From: Bacillota bacterium
GTDB lineage: Bacteria > Bacillota > Clostridia > Acetivibrionales > DSM-1351
Assembly (NCBI GenBank): GCA_023443515.1
Contig: JAEZUC010000082.1
Span: forward strand, 1 to 63,220
Length of the DNA stretch: 63,220 bases
Reading direction: 5' to 3'
Each line of letters starts with the position of its first letter. Within the stretch, counting starts at the first letter, position 1. Both the position numbers and the translations under genes were made by a program. Positions 43,201 through 50,956 of the stretch are shown here, piece by piece. Under the pieces are notes generated by a model. That model saw only the letters and a list, made by a program, of their open reading frames with translations, searched no databases and was not told the origin of the DNA.

Positions 43201-44049
43201 GTATATAATTATGAAGCAAAAACAAAAGTACAACCGTCATTGAAGATAGCAAAACCAAGAGTATTTATTCCGGTATTCCCGGGAACAAACTGTGAATATG
43301 ATACCAAAAAGATATTCGAGAATGCAGGCGGAATTGTAGAGACAATGGTTATAAAAAACATGACTCACAGTCACATTGAAGAGTCTATAGAGAGAATGAA
43401 AAACCTAATTGACAATTCTCAGATAATCATGATACCCGGAGGGTTTAGCGCAGGGGATGAACCTGAGGGTTCAGGTAAGTTTATTGCTACAGCCTTCAGA
43501 AATCCTGTTGTCAGTGAAGCCGTAATGAAGCTTTTAAAGAACAGAGACGGATTGGTTTTGGGTATCTGTAACGGATTCCAGGCACTTGTTAAGTTAGGAC
43601 TTCTTCCATTCGGTGAAATAAGAGAAATTGACGAGGCATGTCCCACACTGACCTTTAATACAATAGGACGACATCAATCAAGTCTTGTTAGAACAAGAAT
43701 TGCATCAAACCTTTCACCATGGCTCAACAACGTAAAGGTTGGTGATATTCATACAGTAGCAATATCTCACGGTGAAGGACGGTTTACTGCAAGCAGTGAC
43801 GTTATGGCTGCACTGGAGGCAAACGGACAGATTGCAACACAGTATGTTGATCTGGATGGAAAACCAACCTATGATATATCATTTAATCCAAATGGCTCAA
43901 TAAATGCTGTTGAAGGTATTACAAGCCCTGATGGAAGAGTTTTGGGAAAGATGGGACATTCTGAGAGAATAGGTACAAACCTGTACAAAAATGTACCGGG
44001 TGAAAAAGACCAGAAAATCTTCCAGGCCGGAATAGAGTATTTTGGGTAA
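40279..44049 (+). CDS. purL: Phosphoribosylformylglycinamidine synthase, single-chain
   Basis: PurL converts FGAR to FGAM with glutamine and ATP in purine biosynthesis. At 1256 residues it combines the N-terminal PurS-like domain, the two AIRS-like ATP-binding halves (DTYWSDHCRHTTF about residue 215; FKNETHNHPTEIEPFGGAAT about 328), and a C-terminal class I glutaminase domain with PGTNCEYD, the nucleophile Cys in GICNGFQAL near residue 1100 and SHGEGRF. Bacillus uses three separate subunits (PurS, PurQ, PurL), so this is the fused form common in many clostridia. No other pur gene is adjacent. GGGGG lies upstream of the ATG. Confidence 0.96.
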   Translation: MKCTVKRLFVVKKHPYDVEAQGLLKDLRETLGIKSLEALKIVNRYDVEGISDSEYQLARSTIFSEPTVDFAYDEEYEIPSNCRAFAVEYLPGQYDQRADSAAQCIQLLTQGDRPDINTARVIVLEGNINEEEFNSIKNYYINPVESREAKMTKPETLKSEVEQPADVAVLDGFTSMDEKQLSELLREMGFAMSFDDIVFCQSYFKNTEKRDPSVTEMRMIDTYWSDHCRHTTFLTCIDNVKFEKGRFTEIIEETYKDYIEKREDIYKDRNDKDICLMDVALMAMKALKKQGKLDDLDLSDEINACSIVVNADINGKNEEWLVMFKNETHNHPTEIEPFGGAATCLGGAIRDPLSGRVYVYQAMRVTGSGDPRTKLEDTIQGKLPQKKITTGAASGYSSYGNQIGLATGQVAEIYDEGYVAKRMEIGAVIGAAPRKNVVRMQPEAGDKIILLGGRTGRDGCGGATGSSKAHTEESLMTCGAEVQKGNAPTERKIQRLFRNPDVSTLIKRCNDFGAGGVSVAIGELADGLEINLDAVPKKYEGLDGTELAISESQERMAVVVAAEDVEKFISFSEGENLEAVVVAEVKAEPRLKMSWRGKQIVDLSREFLNSNGAKQRIDIEISAPNELTYFDECNEIEIDNLKEYWIKNLQNLNRCSQKGLVERFDSTIGANTVLMPFGGKTQLTPAEGMAAKLPLMEGDTTTGTLMSFGYNPDISKWSPFHGAVYAVVESIAKIVAMGGDYSTARLTLQEYFEKPGKDAKRWGKPLSALLGAYYAQMKLGTAAIGGKDSMSGSFMDMNVPPTLVSFAVNTVNVGNVVSNEFKAVGSKVVLLKVKLDDNMLPDFEDLDKVYSRVNKLAKEKNILSASSVRSGGIAEIISKMAFGNMIGFKLEGITDVSLLFKPFYGSIILELPENTDLTKVLEGLRYTVLGNTMDNSEININGTGIDLDELAGKWQEPLERVFPTRVMEEQKNAAVYNYEAKTKVQPSLKIAKPRVFIPVFPGTNCEYDTKKIFENAGGIVETMVIKNMTHSHIEESIERMKNLIDNSQIIMIPGGFSAGDEPEGSGKFIATAFRNPVVSEAVMKLLKNRDGLVLGICNGFQALVKLGLLPFGEIREIDEACPTLTFNTIGRHQSSLVRTRIASNLSPWLNNVKVGDIHTVAISHGEGRFTASSDVMAALEANGQIATQYVDLDGKPTYDISFNPNGSINAVEGITSPDGRVLGKMGHSERIGTNLYKNVPGEKDQKIFQAGIEYFG

Positions 44050-44128
44050 TAATGGTGGTAAAAAAGATGACAGCCCAAAGAAAACATGTTATCATGAAAA
44101 AAAGCGGTTATATTCGGAGGTGGCTATT

Positions 44129-44929
44129 ATGAAGATTTCGTTTTCCACATTGGGCTGTCCGGGATGGAGTTGGGAGGATATGCTTTCAACTGCAAAGGAT
44201 ATAGGTTTTGACGGTATTGAAGTCAGGGGTATCGGCAATGAACTTTATGTACCTAAAGTAAAACATTTTTCAAAGGATAATATTGAACTTACAAAAAAGA
44301 AATTGGACAAAATAGGTCTTGAAATACCTTGCTTGACTTCAGCATGTTTTTTATTTGACAAGGACAATGTAGATAAACATATAAAAGAAGGTATAGATTA
44401 TATTGATTTGGCTCAAAAGCTTGGTACACCTTATGTAAGAGTTTTGGGCGACGCTCAGCCGCAACCGTCTGAAATAGATATTGATTTTGTAGTAAAAAAT
44501 CTAAAAAATCTTTCAGCTGTTGCAAAAGAAAAAGGTGTCAAGTTACTGGTAGAAACCAATGGTGTATTTGCGGATTCCAAGGTAATGAAAACATTACTGG
44601 ATGAAGTGGACTCTGACAGCGTGGGGGTACTTTGGGACATACATCATCCTATCAGATTCTTCAATGAGTCCTTGGAATACACCTACGCAAATTTGAAGGA
44701 CCATATATGTTTTGTACACATAAAGGATTCGGTTATTGTAGATGGAATCATTAAGTACAAAATGACAGGTTATGGTGATATTCCTGTAAAGCAGGCTGTA
44801 AAGCTTCTGAAAGAAAATGGATATTCGGGTTATGTTTCACTTGAATGGGTGAAAAGATGGTGTCTTGACCTTGAGGAACCGGGTATCGTTTTTGCTCACT
44901 TTGCAGGGTATATGAAAAGTATAATATAA
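44129..44929 (+). CDS. Sugar phosphate isomerase/epimerase family TIM-barrel protein
   Basis: This 266-residue protein has the xylose-isomerase-like TIM-barrel fold: FSTLGCPGWSWEDML at the start, FDGIEVRG, VRVLGDAQPQP, LLVETNGVF (metal-ligand Glu), GVLWDIHHP (Asp and His), CFVHIKDSV, and YVSLEWVKRW at the end. These suit divalent-metal-dependent isomerases/epimerases such as hydroxypyruvate, inosose or tagatose isomerases, but the substrate is unknown. The ATG at 44129 is preceded by GGAGGTG; the longer frame upstream overlaps purL. It is probably co-transcribed with purL and ends at a terminator. Confidence 0.82.
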   Translation: MKISFSTLGCPGWSWEDMLSTAKDIGFDGIEVRGIGNELYVPKVKHFSKDNIELTKKKLDKIGLEIPCLTSACFLFDKDNVDKHIKEGIDYIDLAQKLGTPYVRVLGDAQPQPSEIDIDFVVKNLKNLSAVAKEKGVKLLVETNGVFADSKVMKTLLDEVDSDSVGVLWDIHHPIRFFNESLEYTYANLKDHICFVHIKDSVIVDGIIKYKMTGYGDIPVKQAVKLLKENGYSGYVSLEWVKRWCLDLEEPGIVFAHFAGYMKSII

Positions 44930-44940
44930 GACTTTAAAAA

Positions 44941-44984
44941 TTAGGGGCTACTACACAATTAAAAATTGCAGTGGCCCCTTTTAT
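44941..44984 (+). terminator. Terminator after the isomerase gene
   Basis: AGGGGCTACTACACAATT and AATTGCAGTGGCCCCTT pair imperfectly around a short A-rich loop, followed by TTATAAT. Confidence 0.7.
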
Positions 44985-45066
44985 AATACAGATTAGGAAA
45001 TAATTGTTAACATGTAAGGTAATATGGTATTATTCTTGCAACATTATGAATTGCAGGAGTGATATC

Positions 45067-45867
45067 ATGAAAAGAATATCCTTGTGTCTGGTAATGGTTG
45101 TCCTTATTATCCTAAGCAGTTGCGGTAGCGAAAACAAAGTGTATCCTAAACACAATACATATAGCTATACTAATGGCGTGGTCAAGGTTAGTAAATCAAT
45201 AAAAACCCTTGATATAAACGTTGATTCTGGAAATATGCAAATATATTGCTGGGATAATGGCGAAATAAAATATGAAGCAAAACATGTTGTCCGAGGAAAC
45301 AAATCAGATGAAGACCTTCAGGAACTATTAAAAAAATATTCTGTTAAATCAAGTCAAAAAGAAAAAACAACATATATTACCGTCTCTTATGCAGGTAAAA
45401 TCAAAAAGCCTCAGGATTTTTACACCGAAATAAAATTAACGGTTCCCCGAAACATTAAAAATATATTTATAAGACAAGATGCAGGGTCTGTATTAATTGA
45501 GGACAAATTTGAGGGCAACATAACAGGTGACGTGGATTCTGTTAACACTGAAATCAAGGCAATGAACGGGAAACTCTTATGGAAATGCGATACGGGAAAT
45601 TTCAGGCTTGGTTCAGGAAAGCTATTAAGTGATTCAAATGTAAATATAACAACCGGAAATATATCATCGAAAGCAGAGTGCCAGGGTAATTCACAGTACG
45701 CATTTAAAACAGGTGCCGGCAATGTAGAACTAAGCTTTCCTCAGGGTTCGGATATTAACGTTGACAGTTACGGGACACTGGAAAATAATCAGTTTACGGG
45801 GGTTGAAGGTAATATTACAGTTAAAGCAGCTACAGACATGGGAAAGATATCAATTAATGGCTATTGA
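45067..45867 (+). CDS. DUF4097-type beta-helix lipoprotein
   Basis: The 266-residue protein has a lipoprotein signal peptide ending IILSSCGS, so Cys20 or so would be lipidated by Lgt. The mature part consists of repeated short beta strands with Gly/Asn/Asp turns (for example VDSGNMQIYCWD, DAGSVLIEDKF, DTGNFRLGSGKL, GAGNVELSFP), the DUF4097 beta-solenoid pattern. The role of the family is unknown; members often occur near stress or envelope regulators. AGGAGTG precedes the ATG; an upstream TTG would spoil the signal peptide. It lies just before the Tad promoter but is separated from that operon by about 130 bases. Confidence 0.8.
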   Translation: MKRISLCLVMVVLIILSSCGSENKVYPKHNTYSYTNGVVKVSKSIKTLDINVDSGNMQIYCWDNGEIKYEAKHVVRGNKSDEDLQELLKKYSVKSSQKEKTTYITVSYAGKIKKPQDFYTEIKLTVPRNIKNIFIRQDAGSVLIEDKFEGNITGDVDSVNTEIKAMNGKLLWKCDTGNFRLGSGKLLSDSNVNITTGNISSKAECQGNSQYAFKTGAGNVELSFPQGSDINVDSYGTLENNQFTGVEGNITVKAATDMGKISINGY

Positions 45868-45897
45868 TATAATAATAAAAAAATTATAAATAAAATC

Positions 45898-45925
45898 TTG
45901 ACAAACGTAAAATATGTAATATAAT
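45898..45925 (+). promoter_or_regulatory. Predicted sigma-A promoter of the tad operon
   Basis: TTGACA and TATAAT are both perfect, with a 16-base spacer. The leader to the first gene is about 70 bases, U-rich, with no riboswitch-like structure. Confidence 0.75.
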
Positions 45926-45999
45926 GGTTTTGTTAGTAAATTCTTATTTGTTTTGTCTATTATTTTCTTTTAAAAAATTTAAAATTGTGGAGATAATTC

Positions 46000-47118
46000 A
46001 TGGCACTCATAAAACTCTTAATTATTGATGAGGACAATGAGTATTCAATCAGTTTATGTAATTTTCTTACTCATAATTACTCAGAAACTATTGCGGTAAA
46101 CTACTGCAAAGATCTCATTGACATTAATAACCGGATAAAAGTGATTGACCCTCATGTTATACTTGCTTCGGAGAGATACTACAATGACATAAAAGAATAC
46201 TGTAAACGGGATTTAATTATTTTGTCGTCTGTAAAAAACTCCGAATCAGCAATTCAAACCGGTTACATATACAAATACAAAGATGTCAATCAAATTGCAG
46301 CAGAAATAATAAATTATCAAACTACATCAGGGAATAAGGTAAATTACACCGGGGGAAGGAAAACTAAAATTGTTTCGGTTTTTTCAGCCGCCGGGAACTC
46401 AGGGAAAACTTCGTTGGCATTGGCAGTAAGCAGTATCTGTTCATTCTCCGGGTTGTCAGTCTTTTATCTAAATCTGGAGCAATTCCAATCAACAAATATC
46501 TTTTTTAACGGTAATACTCAATATTCCTTTTCAGATATTATATATTACGCCAAGGAAAAGGATACAAACCTTGTTACCAAAATTCCTGTTATCTGTTCCA
46601 AGGAAATAAATTCAGGTGTCCATTATTTTAGTCAGGCAAACAATGTATTTGACATGAAAGAAATGCTACCTGAAGACATTGACTTTATTGTTTCGGCTAT
46701 TAAAGACTGCGGGCACTATGACCTTGTAATCATAGATATGGATTCACAGCTTAATGAAAACACAATGAAGGTTTTTGAAAAGTCCGATGAAATTTTGTAC
46801 ATTATAACAAATGATGAAAGTTGTTTACATAAGACGGGAATATTTATTGACAGTATAGATTTATTCACAAAAAGCTTTGAAAACAGTGCTTTTATAAGAA
46901 CTAGGATAAAATATATTGCAAACAAAGTATCTAAACAGGCTCCCTTGCATGAAAAATTCTGCCTGGAACAGGAGCTCATATCCCAAATCATTTACCATTC
47001 TGATTTCCCTTCACTAAATAACCTTTCCAAATTCAACGGAGGGCCTGAAATTATTCTTAATTCATATAGAGAAATTGCGGGAAGGTACATTAAGCATAAC
47101 ATGGAGGGGACGGTGTGA
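46000..47118 (+). CDS. CpaE/TadZ-like P-loop ATPase of the Tad pilus
   Basis: The 372-residue protein has an N-terminal atypical receiver-like domain (LLIIDEDNEYSISL to about residue 110) and a C-terminal MinD/ParA-like ATPase domain with a deviant P-loop, AAGNSGKTS, at residues 130-138. A later DLVIIDMDSQ gives Walker B. CpaE/TadZ places the Tad assembly machine at the pole. The receiver-like domain lacks the full acidic pocket and phosphorylation site, as usual for TadZ. It is the first gene of the operon and overlaps cpaF by four bases. Confidence 0.85.
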   Translation: MALIKLLIIDEDNEYSISLCNFLTHNYSETIAVNYCKDLIDINNRIKVIDPHVILASERYYNDIKEYCKRDLIILSSVKNSESAIQTGYIYKYKDVNQIAAEIINYQTTSGNKVNYTGGRKTKIVSVFSAAGNSGKTSLALAVSSICSFSGLSVFYLNLEQFQSTNIFFNGNTQYSFSDIIYYAKEKDTNLVTKIPVICSKEINSGVHYFSQANNVFDMKEMLPEDIDFIVSAIKDCGHYDLVIIDMDSQLNENTMKVFEKSDEILYIITNDESCLHKTGIFIDSIDLFTKSFENSAFIRTRIKYIANKVSKQAPLHEKFCLEQELISQIIYHSDFPSLNNLSKFNGGPEIILNSYREIAGRYIKHNMEGTV

Positions 47119-48350
47119 AACAAGAGCTCATAAACGAAATAAAAGCCTCAGTCAATGAAAAAATTGATTTAAAGCGGAATATCACAGACCATGAAATTAA
47201 CGAGATAATAGTTCGAACGGTATTGGATAAATCCAAACAAGTTTTTTTAAGCTCTGTAGAAAAGAAGCAAATCATAGAAATTATTTTTAATTCTCTTCGG
47301 CGGTTGGACATATTACAGCCTATTCTCGATGATAATCAGGTAACAGAAATAATGATAAATGGGCCTAATAATATTTTTGTTGAAAAGAAGGGCAAAATAA
47401 GCCGTCTTGAAATGTGCTTTGAGTCGCAACAAAAGCTTGAGGACATTATACAGGTTATGGTGACGGCGGTAAACAGAACAGTCAATGAATCAAATCCTAT
47501 TGTTGATGCCAGATTAAAGGATGGGTCAAGACTTAACGTAGTTCTTCCTCCTATTGCCTTGAATGGTCCAATTGTAACTATAAGAAAATTTCCGGGTAAA
47601 CCTATTGATATGGCAAGGCTGATAGAGTTAGGGTCTTTGACCGTTGGGGCCGCCGATGCACTAAAAATGCTGATCACAGCAAAATATAATATCTTTGTGG
47701 CTGGGGGTACAGGTTCCGGTAAAACAACCTTTTTGAATGCCCTTTCAAACTTTATACCGGCTGACGAAAGAATAATAACCATAGAAGATTCTGCGGAACT
47801 GCAAATAACAAATATATCAAATCTTGTCAGCCTTGAAACCAGAAACGCAAACGTAGAGGGAAGAGGAGAAATAACTATTAAAAACCTCATAAAAACAGCC
47901 TTGCGCATGAGACCAAATCGAATAATCGTTGGGGAAGTCAGGGGCGAGGAGGCAATTGATATGTTGGCTGCAATGAATACTGGGCATGACGGGTCACTTA
48001 GTACAGGACATGCAAATTCGTCCCGGGACATGCTTTCGCGACTAGAAACAATGATTCTGAGTGCTACTCCGCTACCGCTGGAAGCTGTGAGAAAACAGAT
48101 AGCCTCTGCAATAGATATTATTATATTTCTTTCAAGGCTCAGAGACGGTTCCAGAAGGACAATGGAGATATCAGAAGTACTGGGAATAGAAAATGGATTA
48201 ATAAAACTAAACCCGCTTTTTATATTTGAAGAAACATTTCAAGAAGGTCAAAAATCCATGGATACAGTAGCCGGGTGTCTGAAAAGAACACTAAATCCGT
48301 TAATTAATAAACAAAAAATGTTAAATTCAGGGATATACAATGATTTTTAG
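47115..48350 (+). CDS. cpaF: CpaF/TadA secretion ATPase
   Basis: The 411-residue hexameric motor drives extension, and in Tad systems also retraction, of the pilus. Walker A GGTGSGKT is at residues 197-204, followed by TIEDSAELQI (Asp box), TALRMRPNRIIVGEVRGEEA (Walker B region) and the His box TGHDGSLSTGHANS. The GTG start overlaps the preceding stop codon and has GGAGGGG upstream. It is the best-conserved gene of the locus and securely identifies the type IVc class. Confidence 0.94.
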   Translation: MKQELINEIKASVNEKIDLKRNITDHEINEIIVRTVLDKSKQVFLSSVEKKQIIEIIFNSLRRLDILQPILDDNQVTEIMINGPNNIFVEKKGKISRLEMCFESQQKLEDIIQVMVTAVNRTVNESNPIVDARLKDGSRLNVVLPPIALNGPIVTIRKFPGKPIDMARLIELGSLTVGAADALKMLITAKYNIFVAGGTGSGKTTFLNALSNFIPADERIITIEDSAELQITNISNLVSLETRNANVEGRGEITIKNLIKTALRMRPNRIIVGEVRGEEAIDMLAAMNTGHDGSLSTGHANSSRDMLSRLETMILSATPLPLEAVRKQIASAIDIIIFLSRLRDGSRRTMEISEVLGIENGLIKLNPLFIFEETFQEGQKSMDTVAGCLKRTLNPLINKQKMLNSGIYNDF

Positions 48351-48361
48351 GAGGAATTATA

Positions 48362-49105
48362 GTGGTTGACTATAACGAATATACAATCCCGCCGAAAATG
48401 AAAATAATATATGCATTAGTGGCTGCAGTGGCTGTCTTTGCAGTATCTTACCTGTTTTATCGGAGCATTGTCATTTCACTGGTAATAAGTCCGTTAGGTA
48501 TATATTATTTAAAACACAAAAGAAAGCAAATAATCCTCAAAAGAAAAATTGAACTTAATTTGCAGTTTAAAGATTTACTTATATCTCTATCCTCTTCCTT
48601 GTCAGCAGGAAAACCTTTGGAAAAGTCTTTTATAGGAGCCCTTTCAGACCTATATGTTTTATATCCCAGCAATGATGCACATATAGTCCGGGAAACAAAA
48701 ATAATAATTAATAAACTCTCTCTTAATGTAAGTATTGAGGAAGCAATTTCGGACTTTGCAGACCGTTCTGATATAGATGACATAAAAAATTTTTCAGATG
48801 TAATTATTATATGCAAAAGAACAGGCGGAAATTTAGTTGAAGCAATTAAAAATTCATCCAGAATACTAAGTGAAAAAATAGAAATGGCACAGGAAATAGA
48901 AACATTACTTACATCCAGAAAATTTGAACAGAAAATTCTGAATATTATGCCTATTGCAATGATTTTCATTTTATCAACCACTGCGTCAGAATATATAAAA
49001 CCCGTTTTTGTAACTGCTACGGGCAGGATTGCAGTAACAGTTTGTTTGATTCTTCTGATTGTTGCATATTTAATTTCAAATAAAATAATGAATATAAAAT
49101 TGTGA
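48362..49105 (+). CDS. tadB: TadB-like inner-membrane platform protein
   Basis: This 247-residue type II secretion F-domain protein has two N-terminal TM helices (about 13-50), a cytoplasmic F domain (KDLLISLSSSLSAGKPLEKSF, cut here) and two C-terminal helices. With TadC it forms the platform turned by the CpaF ATPase. It is shorter than many TadB proteins (about 300), mainly through a short N-terminus. GTG start with AGGAGGAA upstream, 11 bases after cpaF. Confidence 0.87.
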   Translation: MVDYNEYTIPPKMKIIYALVAAVAVFAVSYLFYRSIVISLVISPLGIYYLKHKRKQIILKRKIELNLQFKDLLISLSSSLSAGKPLEKSFIGALSDLYVLYPSNDAHIVRETKIIINKLSLNVSIEEAISDFADRSDIDDIKNFSDVIIICKRTGGNLVEAIKNSSRILSEKIEMAQEIETLLTSRKFEQKILNIMPIAMIFILSTTASEYIKPVFVTATGRIAVTVCLILLIVAYLISNKIMNIKL

Positions 49106-49111
49106 GGTATT

Positions 49112-50002
49112 ATGTTGAGCTTATGGGTTTTTACTGGGATAGCTTTGATTGTGTATTTAACAGCTTTTATTGTCATATTAGCTAAAAACTATTCGAATTA
49201 CACTAAATACTGTGAGGCATTAAATAAAAAGGAGCATCCGCTAAAAAGTTTGTTGCCTTTTGGGCTGTATATATTGGATAAATTCAGCTATTCCTTTAAT
49301 TCGGCTTATGACAGAAGGACTATAGGGAGGATTAGTGAAATATATGGACAGGAATATTCAGCTTTTTATATACGTATATTTCACGCAAAGAAAGTTGTAC
49401 TTATGGCTTTAACTATCCCCGGTGAATTACTTGTGGGTATTTTAGCTGACTTCCAAGCTGTCTTTAATATTTACATAACACTCTTGTTCGGGATAATGAT
49501 ATTTCTGGATGATGCCAGGCTGACCAGCCGAGTTAAAAAACGCCGACTGGAGATACAGTTGGAGTTTCCTGATTTTATAAATAAACTGACCTTATTACTT
49601 AATGCAGGACTAACCATGTCAAAGGCTTGGGAAAAAATTTCTTTGGACAGCAAAAAGAATTGCGCTTTCTATAATGAGGTAGAAAAAACAGTGTCACAGA
49701 TTAAAACAGGCTTAAGCGAAACAGAGGCATTTGGAGATTTTGCTAAAAGATTGAAAACACCTGAAATATCAAGAGTTATGTCGACAATTATTCAAAATAC
49801 AAAAAAAGGAGGAACTGACCTTGTACTAACATTAAAACTTCAGTCAAATCAAAGCTGGGAAATACGAAAAAATGCAGTAAAAAAACTTGGAGAGGAAGCT
49901 TCTACAAAGCTTCTGTTTCCCATGATGATAATGTTTTTTGCAATAATTATCATTGTTGTTACACCTGCATTAATATCCATGCAGGGAATCACAAGTTTTT
50001 AG
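49112..50002 (+). CDS. tadC: TadC-like inner-membrane platform protein
   Basis: The 296-residue F-domain protein has an N-terminal TM helix, a central helical pair (about 88-135), a cytoplasmic F domain (LEFPDFINKLTLLLNAGLTM) and a C-terminal helix (MMIMFFAIIIIVVTPALI). It is the second platform subunit, six bases after tadB. The predicted topology is the same as TadB. Confidence 0.87.
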   Translation: MLSLWVFTGIALIVYLTAFIVILAKNYSNYTKYCEALNKKEHPLKSLLPFGLYILDKFSYSFNSAYDRRTIGRISEIYGQEYSAFYIRIFHAKKVVLMALTIPGELLVGILADFQAVFNIYITLLFGIMIFLDDARLTSRVKKRRLEIQLEFPDFINKLTLLLNAGLTMSKAWEKISLDSKKNCAFYNEVEKTVSQIKTGLSETEAFGDFAKRLKTPEISRVMSTIIQNTKKGGTDLVLTLKLQSNQSWEIRKNAVKKLGEEASTKLLFPMMIMFFAIIIIVVTPALISMQGITSF

Positions 50003-50041
50003 AAAAGACATTTAAAGCCGTCACGGATAAGGAGGATTAGT

Positions 50042-50251
50042 ATGATTGAAACAATAAAAAGATTTATTAAAGAAGAAGATGGTATGGGGACAGTTGAAGT
50101 TATTATTATCATCGCTGTTCTTGTGGGTGTAGCTCTGCTATTCAGAAAGCAGCTGATAACCTTTGTAAATAGTATAATAAAAAATTTATTTCCGGATGCA
50201 AGCAAGCTGGAGGATAACAGGAATGGTGCTGACATAAAGCTTGTAGGTTAG
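50042..50251 (+). CDS. Flp-type major pilin
   Basis: A 69-residue protein with a class III (type IV prepilin-like) leader. After the basic MIETIKRFIKEEDG, cleavage is expected after Gly14, leaving Glu19 at position +5. A hydrophobic helix (VEVIIIIAVLVGVALLF) follows, with a short hydrophilic end. Flp pilins are small proteins assembled by the Tad machine into adhesive fibres. Strong GGAGG upstream. It is the only gene of the operon flanked by a hairpin that could raise its mRNA relative to the machine genes. Confidence 0.88.
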   Translation: MIETIKRFIKEEDGMGTVEVIIIIAVLVGVALLFRKQLITFVNSIIKNLFPDASKLEDNRNGADIKLVG

Positions 50252-50274
50252 GATTATCATTACAATTTTAGGCT

Positions 50275-50323
50275 GGTTGTGTCTTTGGAGAGATTAGGCT
50301 GAACCCCTCCAAAAGGCACAGCC
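50275..50323 (+). repeat. Long RNA hairpin between the pilin and tadE genes
   Basis: GGTTGTGTCTTTGGAG pairs with CTCCAAAAGGCACAGCC through about 15 pairs, with G-T pairs and a bulge, around a 16-base loop. There is no T-run, so it is more likely an RNA-stabilising or partial-termination structure than a full terminator. Position right after a major pilin gene suggests segmental mRNA stability. Confidence 0.6.
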
Positions 50324-50349
50324 TTGGGCTTATTTCAAATGGTGACAAT

Positions 50350-50946
50350 ATGAAAAATACAAAAGGTAGTTTTACTGTTGAAGCTTCACTGGTTTTTTCC
50401 GTAGTATTTATTATGGTGGCTGCATTTGTATACATATTTACAATTATGTATCAATATGTAAATGTGCAAAGCATAGCTGATGAAGCTGTAACCAAAGGGG
50501 CATACTATTATGTAAACCAAACGGGAGAGAGTTACTGTTCAGATAGTATAAATGAAATGTACTGGAGAATTTATGATACAAATAAAAACAAGAAGGTATC
50601 GGGAATAAACAATTATGTAAACAAATTATTGAGCAAATCTATGTTCCCGTCTGAAAATAATGTCTCTGTAGATACATATAACAAAATTCTTATGAAAAAT
50701 CTTCAAATAGAAATCCAAGAGAAATACCCTCTGCCTGTGGGAAACATGTTTGATATATTTGGTCTGTCCTCGGTACTAAGTCTTAAAGCAATGTCTAATT
50801 CACCATTAGACGACAATGCAGAATTTATAAGAAACATGGATATTGTGAAAGACATCTGGAGTTGTATTCAAAACAGTGATAACAAATGGATTGGAGAGGG
50901 CTCAGAGCTGGGAGACATTCTTGGAAAACTGTTGAAGAAAAACTAA
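50350..50946 (+). CDS. TadE-like minor pilin (pseudopilin)
   Basis: The 198-residue protein has the class III leader MKNTKG with Glu11 at +5 (SFTVEASL), a hydrophobic helix of about 25 residues, then an extracytoplasmic domain without clear homology. TadE-like proteins are processed by the prepilin peptidase and are needed for pilus biogenesis. It lies after the hairpin and ten bases before the DUF5702 gene. Confidence 0.83.
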   Translation: MKNTKGSFTVEASLVFSVVFIMVAAFVYIFTIMYQYVNVQSIADEAVTKGAYYYVNQTGESYCSDSINEMYWRIYDTNKNKKVSGINNYVNKLLSKSMFPSENNVSVDTYNKILMKNLQIEIQEKYPLPVGNMFDIFGLSSVLSLKAMSNSPLDDNAEFIRNMDIVKDIWSCIQNSDNKWIGEGSELGDILGKLLKKN

Positions 50947-50956
50947 AGGAGAAGTT

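Noticed and set aside
45004..45066. Upstream extension of the DUF4097 lipoprotein to a TTG
   Set aside because: It would place 21 residues before the lipoprotein signal; the ATG with AGGAGTG fits better.
45926..45999. Cyclic-di-GMP riboswitch in the tad leader
   Set aside because: The leader is about 70 bases, U-rich and unstructured; no conserved riboswitch core is visible.
47336..48031. Minus-strand frame of 231 codons
   Set aside because: Antisense to the catalytic part of cpaF, with composition typical of a mirrored frame and no ribosome site.
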